Shown here: positions 42,856 to 50,861 of the stretch, piece after piece
Position numbering within the stretch: position 1 is the stretch's first letter
Layout of the letters: every line of letters starts with the position of its first letter
NCBI GenBank assembly: GCA_036267255.1
Contig: DATAWK010000032.1
Location: forward strand, 62,001-126,000
From: DATAWK01 sp036267255
GTDB lineage: Bacteria > Acidobacteriota > Terriglobia > Terriglobales > Acidobacteriaceae
Direction of reading: 5' to 3'
Length of the DNA stretch: 64,000 nt
Translations under genes and position numbers: made by a program
Notes under the pieces: model-generated
Database searches by the model: none
Told to the model about the DNA's origin: nothing
What the model saw: the letters and a program-made list of their open reading frames with translations, nothing else

Positions 42856-44499
42856 TTGAGGCACATACGATTGCATAGAAGGCAGCAGAGCCGGGAAAAG
42901 GCCGCGGCATTTTGCTGCATGCTTGCCGCCATGATTTTGATCGCGGGCGGATATTCCGGGGCACAGAAGATTGCGGCACAACCCAGAGTGACGATCGACG
43001 CCGGGCAGCTTGCCGGAATGCAATGGGATGAGAATGCAAAGGATGTTGCGTTCCTTGGGATTCCTTTCGCAGCGCAACCTGTGGGGAAGCTGCGCTGGCA
43101 GCCGCCGCAACCGCCTGCGAAATGGGCGGGGGTTCGCCAGGCCGTGGCGTATGGACCTGCGTGTCCGCAACTGCCGAGCGGGTGGCTTCCGGAGATGCTG
43201 GGCCGCAAGGAACTGAAAACCGATGAAGCGTGCCTGTACCTGAATGTCTGGACGACGAACCTGCATGGGAGATCCAAACAGCCGGTGATGGTATGGATCC
43301 ATGGAGGCGGCAACGTCGAAGGCTCCGGCGAAATGCCGCCGCTTGGACCAACGCTGGCGAAACATGGCGTGGTGGTTGTCAGCATCCAGTACCGGCTGCA
43401 GGCGCTGGGATTCTTTTCCTACGCGGCGCTCGCCGCGGAATCGCCGCATCATGCATCGGGAAATTATGGCCTGCTGGATCAAATGGAGGCGTTGCGATGG
43501 GTGCGACGCAACATTGCGAAGTTTGGCGGCGATGCAAAACAGGTAACGATCTTTGGCGCTTCTTCCGGGTCGGAAGATGTTTGTCACCTGATGGCTTCGC
43601 CGCTGCCTACGGGACTTTTTCAGAGAGCGATTCTGCAAAGCGGCACCTGCGAAGATTACGTGATGCCAAGCGCTGAGCAGACGGAAGTGAGCGACGCGCG
43701 ATTGCTGCAGGATCTGGGTATCCAGAATGGCCCGCATGCGCTGGATGCGTTGCGTGCGCTGCCGGCGGAACGGATTCTGCAGGCAGCGGCCAAGGACGAA
43801 CAACTTCTACTGGAGCCGAATCTGGATGGATGGGTGTTTCGACAGAGGCCGGCGGTGACGTTTGCCGAGGGGCGAGAGGCCGACGTGCCTGTGATGGTCG
43901 GCAGCAATGCGCAGGAAGTCACTATTTTTGCCAGCCCGATTGTCGGTGGCTCGTCGTCGCACCGTCCAAAGACGATTGCCGAGTACAAGCGATGGCTGCA
44001 ACGGGAGTTTCATGGCAACGCGGATGCAGTCTTCGCAGCGTATCCGGCGCGCACGGATGCTGGGGTTCCCAAAGTCTTTGTGGAGATGGATACGGATTCT
44101 CAATTTGGATTTGGCGCACATCTGCTGGCGGAAGAGACAGCGCGCAGGGGACAAAAAGCATACCTGTACCACTTCACGTATGTTGGCGCAGGAAAGTTCG
44201 CTCCGTTGGGTGCGTTCCACAGTGAGGAGAGCATTCTGCTGAGCAAGAAATATTGGACCACATGGGTGCATCGCCCGGAGGATGAGGTGCTTTCCAATGT
44301 CCTGATTGGCTACTGGACCCAATTTGCGAAAACAGGAAATCCCAACGCTGCGGGGTTGCCCGCATGGCATGCGTTCAATCCAAAGCTGGACCAATGCCAG
44401 GAATTAGGTTTGCAAGTGGGATCGATTCCAGTTCCCCACGCTGAAAATATGCAGGTGTTCGATCGGATGCTGAAAGCGGAGTTACAGGAGACACACTAG
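42856..44499 (+). CDS. Type-B carboxylesterase, exported
   Basis: A 547-residue alpha/beta-hydrolase. Residues 1-38 form a charged leader plus hydrophobic signal (CCMLAAMILIAGG). FLGIPFAAQPVGKLRWQPPQPP and the oxyanion-side motif VMVWIHGGGNVEGSG are typical of the family. The nucleophile Ser236 lies in FGASSGSED, a GxSxG elbow with Ser replacing the common GESAG. The catalytic His is expected in LGAFHSEES near the end. The TTG at 42856 follows AGGAG at seven bases; the frame is open 65 codons further upstream but without a signal there. Substrate unknown. Confidence 0.9.
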   Translation: MRHIRLHRRQQSREKAAAFCCMLAAMILIAGGYSGAQKIAAQPRVTIDAGQLAGMQWDENAKDVAFLGIPFAAQPVGKLRWQPPQPPAKWAGVRQAVAYGPACPQLPSGWLPEMLGRKELKTDEACLYLNVWTTNLHGRSKQPVMVWIHGGGNVEGSGEMPPLGPTLAKHGVVVVSIQYRLQALGFFSYAALAAESPHHASGNYGLLDQMEALRWVRRNIAKFGGDAKQVTIFGASSGSEDVCHLMASPLPTGLFQRAILQSGTCEDYVMPSAEQTEVSDARLLQDLGIQNGPHALDALRALPAERILQAAAKDEQLLLEPNLDGWVFRQRPAVTFAEGREADVPVMVGSNAQEVTIFASPIVGGSSSHRPKTIAEYKRWLQREFHGNADAVFAAYPARTDAGVPKVFVEMDTDSQFGFGAHLLAEETARRGQKAYLYHFTYVGAGKFAPLGAFHSEESILLSKKYWTTWVHRPEDEVLSNVLIGYWTQFAKTGNPNAAGLPAWHAFNPKLDQCQELGLQVGSIPVPHAENMQVFDRMLKAELQETH

Positions 44500-44650
44500 C
44501 GTTGCAGAAAATGCAAGCGTAGGTGCGGATCAGAAAGCGAATGGGCGTGTAGGACTGGCGGAGAAACGTTCCTCATACTAAACATTCCAATAAATTGTCG
44601 ACGGGTAATACGTTGTGGCAGGATGAGCATTGATCAGGCAGGCAGTTAGA

Positions 44651-44680
44651 TTAAGACAATAAGTTATTTGCTGATATAAC
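44651..44680 (+). promoter_or_regulatory. Candidate promoter of the orphan AT-rich gene
   Basis: TTAAGA (44651-44656) and TATAAC (44675-44680) are 18 bases apart and end 21 bases before the ATG at 44702. No Shine-Dalgarno sequence follows, so the transcript would have a very short leader. Confidence 0.4.
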
Positions 44681-44701
44681 TATCGAATAATTGAGAAAAC
44701 A

Positions 44702-45706
44702 ATGATTACCGTATCCCCTTTAGGGGAAATCAATACACTAAAGAATTCGATTCAGTTTTGGCAGCATGGGCTTGAGTCAGCTACAGCCTTAGCTACAATA
44801 TTTGCTTTTCTCGCAGTAATTTTTGAAAAGTGGGGAAAGTCGAAAAGATTATTCGGTATCTTGAGTTGCGCATTTTGGGCCACCACCATCCTTTGTGGCA
44901 TTAAGTTGAATACAAAGACATCCGCTCTGCAAAATATCTATGCAGATCAGACGAATGAAGCGGAGACAAGTATAGCGAAACTTAAGCCTACGGTAGACGG
45001 AGTTGAGAGAACTGTAGAAACACTTAGTTCTCTGGTCAATAATACCCTCAAGCCGAAAGTAGACAGTCTCAATAAAACCCTGACTGCATTACAACCGAAA
45101 GTCAATTTGTTAGTAAGACAGGTGAAATCTCTAAATCCAAAAGTTAATACTCTCATGAGTGAAAGAAACACAATTAAAGATTTTCACATCGAAGTATCGT
45201 ATCCAGTTGTTGGGCATCGTATGGTGAACGCGAGAATACTATCTAATGGATATATTGCATTTAGAAGGAATGGACCAGTGTTACACTGTCAAAAATTCGA
45301 CTTACCGTTATATGCATATAAGCGTCGTCAAGATAATGTGGGAGATAATGAACATATAAATCATGTAACCTTTAATTTAATAAACTCCATTACGATAAGT
45401 GAAAAACCAATCGAAATTCTTGATACTTGCGATATCTTGTCGATTGGGCTTCTGGATTTAGAAGTTCAAGTTAAGCCACCAACCCACGAAATGTTTAAGT
45501 CCATTTCTTGGATGACTGCGCAGCCTTTTATAAATAATTCGCCTCTAAAGAAAATTCGCGTTGAGACTACACCGCATTATTGGGAATCAAGAATAGCGGA
45601 TGCCGGATTTATAACTTTTAGCTTGAAAGATAGTCATATAAAGCTGTCTCAACAATACGCTGGTAGCTACAATTCAAAAGCTGGAAACACAGATCAAGCC
45701 CACTAA
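44702..45706 (+). CDS. Orphan AT-rich membrane coiled-coil protein
   Basis: A 334-residue protein that I do not recognise. Two hydrophobic helices (about residues 25-42 and 50-66) are followed by a coiled coil of about 100 residues. The coiled coil has a repeating pattern, KLKPTVDGVERTVETL, LKPKVDSLNKTLTALQPKV and LNPKVNTLM, so the KPKV motif recurs every 20-25 residues. A globular C-terminal domain of about 170 residues follows (HIEVSYPVVGHRMVNARIL to FSLKDSHIKLSQ). The gene is visibly AT-rich, with codons such as ATA, TTA and AGA that neighbours avoid, and no ribosome-binding site is seen. Recent acquisition is likely. An envelope-anchored sensor or defence protein is possible but unproven. 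Confidence 0.75.
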   Translation: MITVSPLGEINTLKNSIQFWQHGLESATALATIFAFLAVIFEKWGKSKRLFGILSCAFWATTILCGIKLNTKTSALQNIYADQTNEAETSIAKLKPTVDGVERTVETLSSLVNNTLKPKVDSLNKTLTALQPKVNLLVRQVKSLNPKVNTLMSERNTIKDFHIEVSYPVVGHRMVNARILSNGYIAFRRNGPVLHCQKFDLPLYAYKRRQDNVGDNEHINHVTFNLINSITISEKPIEILDTCDILSIGLLDLEVQVKPPTHEMFKSISWMTAQPFINNSPLKKIRVETTPHYWESRIADAGFITFSLKDSHIKLSQQYAGSYNSKAGNTDQAH

Positions 45707-45806
45707 GGTAGTGGACATGACGCTATTCATATTGCCTTGCACAATCCCGGATCATTGTTTCTAACGTTGCCCACTTCCCTGGGAGATGCATCGTCCGTGT
45801 CTTGAG

Positions 45807-45842
45807 TGAAGCAATCTATTTTGAATGAAGCAATCTATTTTG
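45807..45842. repeat. Short tandem duplication at the end of the VOC gene
   Basis: TGAAGCAATCTATTTTG occurs at 45807-45823 and again at 45826-45842. The VOC stop codon (TAG on the minus strand) lies in the second copy. It looks like a recent local slippage duplication. Confidence 0.85.
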
Positions 45843-46743
45843 CGACCGATGCGTGAATCTCCGCTATGTAGCCGCCGGGAAATTGCACCATCGCCGCGTC
45901 GCGATGGTCCGAGGTATAGGGCAGAACGAGCACGGTCACTCCCAATGCTTTGGCCTTGGCAAGCGTATCGGCCAGGTTTGCAACCTCAAATCCTGTTGTC
46001 TCACGCCCGTAGGGATACGGGAGTTGGCCGTCGCTCACCAGCACTGTGAGCTTGCCAAAGTTTGAGGTGATGCGAACACGCCGGTAAAGATGACCGGTGC
46101 GTCCGATTTCGATACCCGGAGCATGCGCGTCGTCGGAGACAATTTTTCCGTGGGAAAAAGCAAGAAAGCTGCGAAGGAAGGCCTCGACAGCATCCGGAGA
46201 TACGTAGACCCTGTTCTCCGGAATGGTTTGCAAGGCTGGAGAGGAGGGCGGTTTGGTGTGCCAATACAGTTGCGTGTTGATGCCGCCGGGCCATTGGATG
46301 ATTGCGTCCCGTCCAATCGGGTCGGGAAAGGGCGCTACGAGAACATTCGCACCCGTTTTACGCGCAGCCTGGATGGCAGTATCCATGTTCGTAACGAGGT
46401 ATCCGGTACGTTCGGCGCCGAAAGGAAAAGGAATGGGTGTCTTGTATCCGAAGACAGAAAGCGCGCCGACGGGTGTCTGAAGAAATTGCCAGATGGCGCT
46501 GCTGGGTGTGGGCGTAACCGTGACGACAGCAGGATTCGAGCTATGGCCGCCGAAGGCGCCAAGGAAGCTCGCCACAAAACGGCTTACATCCTGGGGTGCA
46601 ACATAGACGTGGACGGAATCGTACTGCGGCCCGACTGCAACCGCCGGTGTCGTTGTGGAAGATGATTTCGATGCATGCGCCGATGGACCCAAATGCAACA
46701 GGACACCGATGGCTGCCAAGGCAAACAATCTGGATGTCTGCAT
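45835..46743 (-). CDS. Secreted protein with two glyoxalase/VOC-type domains
   Basis: A 302-residue protein with a signal peptide (residues 1-24, ending SAHA) and two VOC modules of about 130 residues (DSVHVYVAPQDVSRFVASFLGAFGG ... GGINTQLYW, and NRVYVSPDAVEAFLRSFLAF ... GGYIAEIH). Each ends with a Gly-Gly plus aromatic or His/Glu position where VOC enzymes bind metal. The first module has Gln rather than Glu or His there, so it may not be catalytic. ATG 46743 follows GGGAGGAA, which decides the start. Exported VOC proteins are unusual; the function is unknown. Confidence 0.85.
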   Translation of the reverse strand: MQTSRLFALAAIGVLLHLGPSAHASKSSSTTTPAVAVGPQYDSVHVYVAPQDVSRFVASFLGAFGGHSSNPAVVTVTPTPSSAIWQFLQTPVGALSVFGYKTPIPFPFGAERTGYLVTNMDTAIQAARKTGANVLVAPFPDPIGRDAIIQWPGGINTQLYWHTKPPSSPALQTIPENRVYVSPDAVEAFLRSFLAFSHGKIVSDDAHAPGIEIGRTGHLYRRVRITSNFGKLTVLVSDGQLPYPYGRETTGFEVANLADTLAKAKALGVTVLVLPYTSDHRDAAMVQFPGGYIAEIHASVAK

Positions 46744-46881
46744 CCATTTCCTCCCGAACAGATTTTCGTTCCGTGAGACGGTGCACCCTTGCCTGCAAAC
46801 TTCTGCGGGTATCCTGTCCACCGCGAAAGCCATACTGTAAATTATGGGCTGCTATTTATGGATGGCGCATATAGCATTTTG

Positions 46882-46975
<94 letters not shown>

Positions 46976-47112
46976 GGATTTGTTTACAATGGCTTGCGTG
47001 GAATTCTCATTGTAACATTCCTGTACTCCGGCGCGATGACGCTGATGGGACATCGCGGCTTCTCTTGCCTGTGCCGGAGATAGAAAAAATCGCAAGTAGA
47101 AAGGTTGAAGGA

Positions 47113-47580
47113 ATGGAGAATCGGTCAAACAATCCAGAGGCGTCCGCTGCCTGCATCCTTCGCTTGCCCAAGCCGGAGGATTACGAAAAAATGGCCGAGC
47201 TGGCGGGACAATTGGGTTATCCCTGTACGGCGGACCAAATCCGGGTGCGACTGGATGCCATGCAGGGATCGAGCGAGCATGTCGTCTATGTGGCGGCGCT
47301 TTCCGATGGACAAGTGGCAGGGTGGATTGGAGCGTTTGTATTTCGATCTGTCGAACTCAGCCAGCGGACGGAGATCAGCGGATTGGTTGTCGACCAGAAA
47401 TTCCGCTCACTCGGAATCGGGAAACATCTAGTCGCCGCCGTTGAACAATGGTCGCGCAGTCATGGTTGCGATGCTATCTCCGTCCATTGCAACGTGACAC
47501 GCAGCGATGCGCACCGCTTCTACAGAAAGAACGACTACGAGCGGGTAAAAACGCAGGAGCTGTTTCATAAACATCTCTGA
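47113..47580 (+). CDS. GNAT-family N-acetyltransferase
   Basis: A 155-residue single-domain acetyltransferase. The acetyl-CoA pyrophosphate turn is in VVDQKFRSLGIGKHLVAAVEQW (R/QxxGxG/A type), followed by ISVHCNVTRSDAHRFYRKNDYERV, the usual beta-5/alpha-4 end. It resembles AAC-type or YhbS-like GNATs; the substrate is unknown. AAGG lies eight bases before ATG 47113; the upstream part of the open frame overlaps the tRNA and is not coding. Confidence 0.9.
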   Translation: MENRSNNPEASAACILRLPKPEDYEKMAELAGQLGYPCTADQIRVRLDAMQGSSEHVVYVAALSDGQVAGWIGAFVFRSVELSQRTEISGLVVDQKFRSLGIGKHLVAAVEQWSRSHGCDAISVHCNVTRSDAHRFYRKNDYERVKTQELFHKHL

Positions 47581-47627
47581 CCCGCATGCGAGATGCGTGA
47601 TCTGCAGATCAGAGATGTCCGTACATT

Positions 47628-50600
47628 TTAACGGCCAGAGTCTCCATGCCAGCCCGGACCTCGAAGCGGTTCTCCCGCTTTTGCGTCGGTCAGTTTTCCG
47701 TGATCGTATTCCAACTGGCCATTCACGAACACGTCGTCCACACCTTGGGAAAGCTGATTTGGATGGGTGTATGTGGCGCGATCTATGATCGTCGCTGGAT
47801 TGAAGATCGTGATGTCCGCGTAAAATCCTTTTTTGATAAGTCCGCGGTCGGTCAGATGTTCCCGCTGCGCCGGCATCGAAGTAATCTTCCGGATGGCCTC
47901 GGGAAGCGGCATCAAATGTTCATCCCGAACATAGTAACCGAGGAAGCGTGGAAACGCGCCCCACGCCCGCGGATGCGTGTGCGGCTCAAAGAGCGGGCCG
48001 TCCAGCGACATCTCGTTGGCATCGAGACAGATTGAGGTCCATTGCTGCTTGAGCGCGTACGTCAGGTCCTTCTCGCTGGCGATGAAATAGAGCGCTCCGG
48101 TCTGGCCTTTATCGGCGAGGATGAAGTCCAGCAATGCATCGAGCTCCGGTTTGCCTTCCGCCTTTGCCATCTGCGCCACAGTCATGCCGTCGTACTTCTT
48201 CAGCGCGGGATTGTCGACGCCGGAAATGAGAACGCCCGATCCGCCGCCGCTGTCGAAATAGAGATTTTCCCAATCCTTATGATCGGTGGCCATCTCGCGC
48301 TTGATGCGCGCGCGGACCTGTGGATCGCGCAAGCGTTCGAGCATCTTGCCCATGCCGCCATCGGCCACCCACGGCGGCAGCGAGGAAGCGAGCGCTGTTC
48401 CGCCGGCGAGATACGGATATTGATCGGCGCGGATGTCGAGGCCGCTATCGCGAGCGGCCTGGATTTTTGCGACGATTTGCGGCATCGTTCCCCAGCGCGG
48501 TTTGCCGCTCACTTTGAGATGGAAGACTTCGACCGGAAGGCCCCCCTCCCTGCCAATACGGATCGCTTCATCGAGAGCTTCCATTTCTGTCGCGCCTTCG
48601 CTGCGCATGTGCGTCGCATAGATGCCGCCATATTGTCCGGCTACCTTGGCCAGCGCAATCAGCTCCTCCGTTTTGGCGTAGGAGCCTGGAGGATAAATCA
48701 ACGCGGTGGAAAGGCCCATCGCCCCATCCTTCATCGCCTGCGCCACCAGAGCTTTCATCTGGTCGAGTTCCGCCGGCGTGGGAGCTCGATCTACCTCTCC
48801 AATCACTGCTTCGCGCACCTGCGCGGCGCCGACATACGTGCCAATATTAATCGGCGTGCCGTTCTTTTTGAGGCGGCGGAAATAGCCGTCGAGGGTCGTC
48901 CAATCGATGGCGAGATGATATTGGTTGAGGAAAGGCTGGAGCGCCGCAAGCGTCTTTGCATCCTGCGGGGCAATGGAGCCGCCTTCCCCGGTAATTTCCG
49001 TAGTGATGCCCTGAGAAAGTTTGCTGAGAGAGCGGTTATCAATCAGAAGGGACGTCTCCGACTGGCCGAGCATGTCAATGAAGCCGGGCGAAACAATCTG
49101 GCCGGTTGCGTCAATCACCTTGCGGGCCTGCGCGCCATCGAGTTTACCGATCGCCGCGATGCGATCGCTGCGAATTCCTATGTCCGCCGCATACCAGGGA
49201 CCGCCAGCTCCGTCGAGAATGTGCCCATTCCTGATAAGGACATCGAAGGGCGCGGCCTCGCCCGATGGAGTGGAGTAAATCGCCGACGCAATTTCGCCGA
49301 GCGCCCGGCCCACGATATCGGCAGCATTCGGGTCATCCGCCGACAAGGAAACGCGATTGGCGTAGATGGCAAATGCGACGTGACGACCGTCGGCGGTTGT
49401 CATGTAACCCGCCAGACCTTTGCCGTTCAGCATCAAATTTTTGTTGAGCGCGTCGTAGGAACCGAAGGTACCGGTTTTAGCAAAGACGTGCCCTGCCGCC
49501 GGGGAGTTCACTTCGATATTCCAAAGCGTTCCGTCGCGGCCGAGAACCGGCAGTGCTTTTTCGAAAACCGGAAAATTTTTCTGCTTTGACATGAACGCCA
49601 GATAATGCACCATGAAATCCGGCGTAAAGAAGGCCGATTGCGCACCGCCCGCACCATCTGCCTGCGAAGCGCCACTCAGGTCGAGGTCGCCCCCGGCAAG
49701 AAATTTGTGCTCAAGATCGAAACCCGCCTGTTCCGGATCTTTTGCCTTGGAATCGAGAATCGCGCCGAGAATGTACGGCGTCGTCGATGCATGCAGATTC
49801 TGGCTTACCTTCAGGGTCACCTTGATTTCCTGAGAAAGCGGAGGCGAAACATGATCGGCAACAACGTTTCCATCCGTATAAGAAGACGCAAGCGTTTTGA
49901 AATCCGGCTTGACGGTTGGCGCTGGAATTTTTACCTGAATCCCCTTTGCCTGGAGGGCCTGGATGAATGTCACCTGAGCAAAGCGACTCGGTTCCGGCAC
50001 CGCATAGGGATACAGAATGGAGGGGCTGTTCAGCGGAAAAGTTCCACTCAGCGTCACCGTATGCGAACCATCCGGGTTGGTGACATCGTCCATCGGATTG
50101 ATATTCAGTTTCGAACCAGCCGGCCCAGTCGTGATGTGGTTGATAAACGTTGCATATGAACTTTCCGGCGAAATATGCAGCGTGGCAACGGCGCCCGCCT
50201 TACTGCCGGGCGAGACCGTTAGATCCACAATGTTGTCGTTCACCGAGACAGGCGAAATGACAAGGCCGGTCCCAAGTTCCCGTTCCCCTTCGGGAAACAA
50301 GGTCACGTCTACCAAAACGCGCCCATCAATACGCTTGACCCCGTGGGCCGCGACTTGCGCGGCAAGCTGCCGGATCACCAGCAAAGGATCGCCCGGAACA
50401 GCTTTGGTGTCAGGAGAGCCTCCGTAGGCGTGATCTTCGTTCTCGAATGTCAGCGTGTCATCCGGCTGAATGCGACCGGAGAGATTCGGATCGCCGCTGG
50501 CTACAAGAATCAAATCGCCGTGCAAGGTACCATCCGGCGTGATGGGACCGGTGCGGTACACGCGCGTGTGAAAGCGATAATCCGGACCAAGAAGCTCGAG

Positions 50601-50861
50601 GGCGGTCCCTTCCGTCAGCAGCTTGGTTGTCGAGCCTGGTGTGAAAAGCTGTTGGCCACGCAGCGAATACAGAACTTTCCCTTCATCCAGCGAATACACT
50701 TCCACGCCAAAGCTGGCGTGCTGGTATAGCGGCCTCTGCGCGATTGCATGGATTTGCTGAGCCAGCGCGTTCTGGTTCTGGGCCGGCATGTTCTGAGGCC
50801 AGATCAGGAACACAGCGAGAGCCGCAAAAGGGAACAAAATCGTTTTCTTGTTTTTCATCAT
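47628..50861 (-). CDS. Fusion: PBP4-type D-Ala-D-Ala carboxypeptidase/endopeptidase + D-aminoacylase-like amidohydrolase
   Basis: A 1077-residue exported bifunctional protein. Signal peptide 1-27. Residues 30-525 form a DacB/PBP4 (S13) peptidase with SxxK STTK (Ser77-Lys80), a SVN motif near 215 and KTG in VFAKTGTFGSYD near 465. Residues 540-1065 form an N-acyl-D-amino-acid deacylase-like amidohydrolase (FDVLIRNGHILDGAGGPW ... KKGFYADITIFNP). In this half the usual HxH after GFID is replaced (GFIDMLGQSE) and the Cys of TGNCG is missing (TEITGEGGS), while the histidines in YATHMRSEG and VEVFHLKVSG are kept. Its metal site must therefore differ from that of Alcaligenes D-aminoacylase. It overlaps the upstream fusion gene by ATGA. 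Confidence 0.9.
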   Translation of the reverse strand: MMKNKKTILFPFAALAVFLIWPQNMPAQNQNALAQQIHAIAQRPLYQHASFGVEVYSLDEGKVLYSLRGQQLFTPGSTTKLLTEGTALELLGPDYRFHTRVYRTGPITPDGTLHGDLILVASGDPNLSGRIQPDDTLTFENEDHAYGGSPDTKAVPGDPLLVIRQLAAQVAAHGVKRIDGRVLVDVTLFPEGERELGTGLVISPVSVNDNIVDLTVSPGSKAGAVATLHISPESSYATFINHITTGPAGSKLNINPMDDVTNPDGSHTVTLSGTFPLNSPSILYPYAVPEPSRFAQVTFIQALQAKGIQVKIPAPTVKPDFKTLASSYTDGNVVADHVSPPLSQEIKVTLKVSQNLHASTTPYILGAILDSKAKDPEQAGFDLEHKFLAGGDLDLSGASQADGAGGAQSAFFTPDFMVHYLAFMSKQKNFPVFEKALPVLGRDGTLWNIEVNSPAAGHVFAKTGTFGSYDALNKNLMLNGKGLAGYMTTADGRHVAFAIYANRVSLSADDPNAADIVGRALGEIASAIYSTPSGEAAPFDVLIRNGHILDGAGGPWYAADIGIRSDRIAAIGKLDGAQARKVIDATGQIVSPGFIDMLGQSETSLLIDNRSLSKLSQGITTEITGEGGSIAPQDAKTLAALQPFLNQYHLAIDWTTLDGYFRRLKKNGTPINIGTYVGAAQVREAVIGEVDRAPTPAELDQMKALVAQAMKDGAMGLSTALIYPPGSYAKTEELIALAKVAGQYGGIYATHMRSEGATEMEALDEAIRIGREGGLPVEVFHLKVSGKPRWGTMPQIVAKIQAARDSGLDIRADQYPYLAGGTALASSLPPWVADGGMGKMLERLRDPQVRARIKREMATDHKDWENLYFDSGGGSGVLISGVDNPALKKYDGMTVAQMAKAEGKPELDALLDFILADKGQTGALYFIASEKDLTYALKQQWTSICLDANEMSLDGPLFEPHTHPRAWGAFPRFLGYYVRDEHLMPLPEAIRKITSMPAQREHLTDRGLIKKGFYADITIFNPATIIDRATYTHPNQLSQGVDDVFVNGQLEYDHGKLTDAKAGEPLRGPGWHGDSGR

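Noticed and set aside
48042..49589. 515-codon frame opposite the DD-peptidase/D-aminoacylase fusion
   Set aside because: The minus-strand frame has continuous domain homology; the plus-strand product has none.
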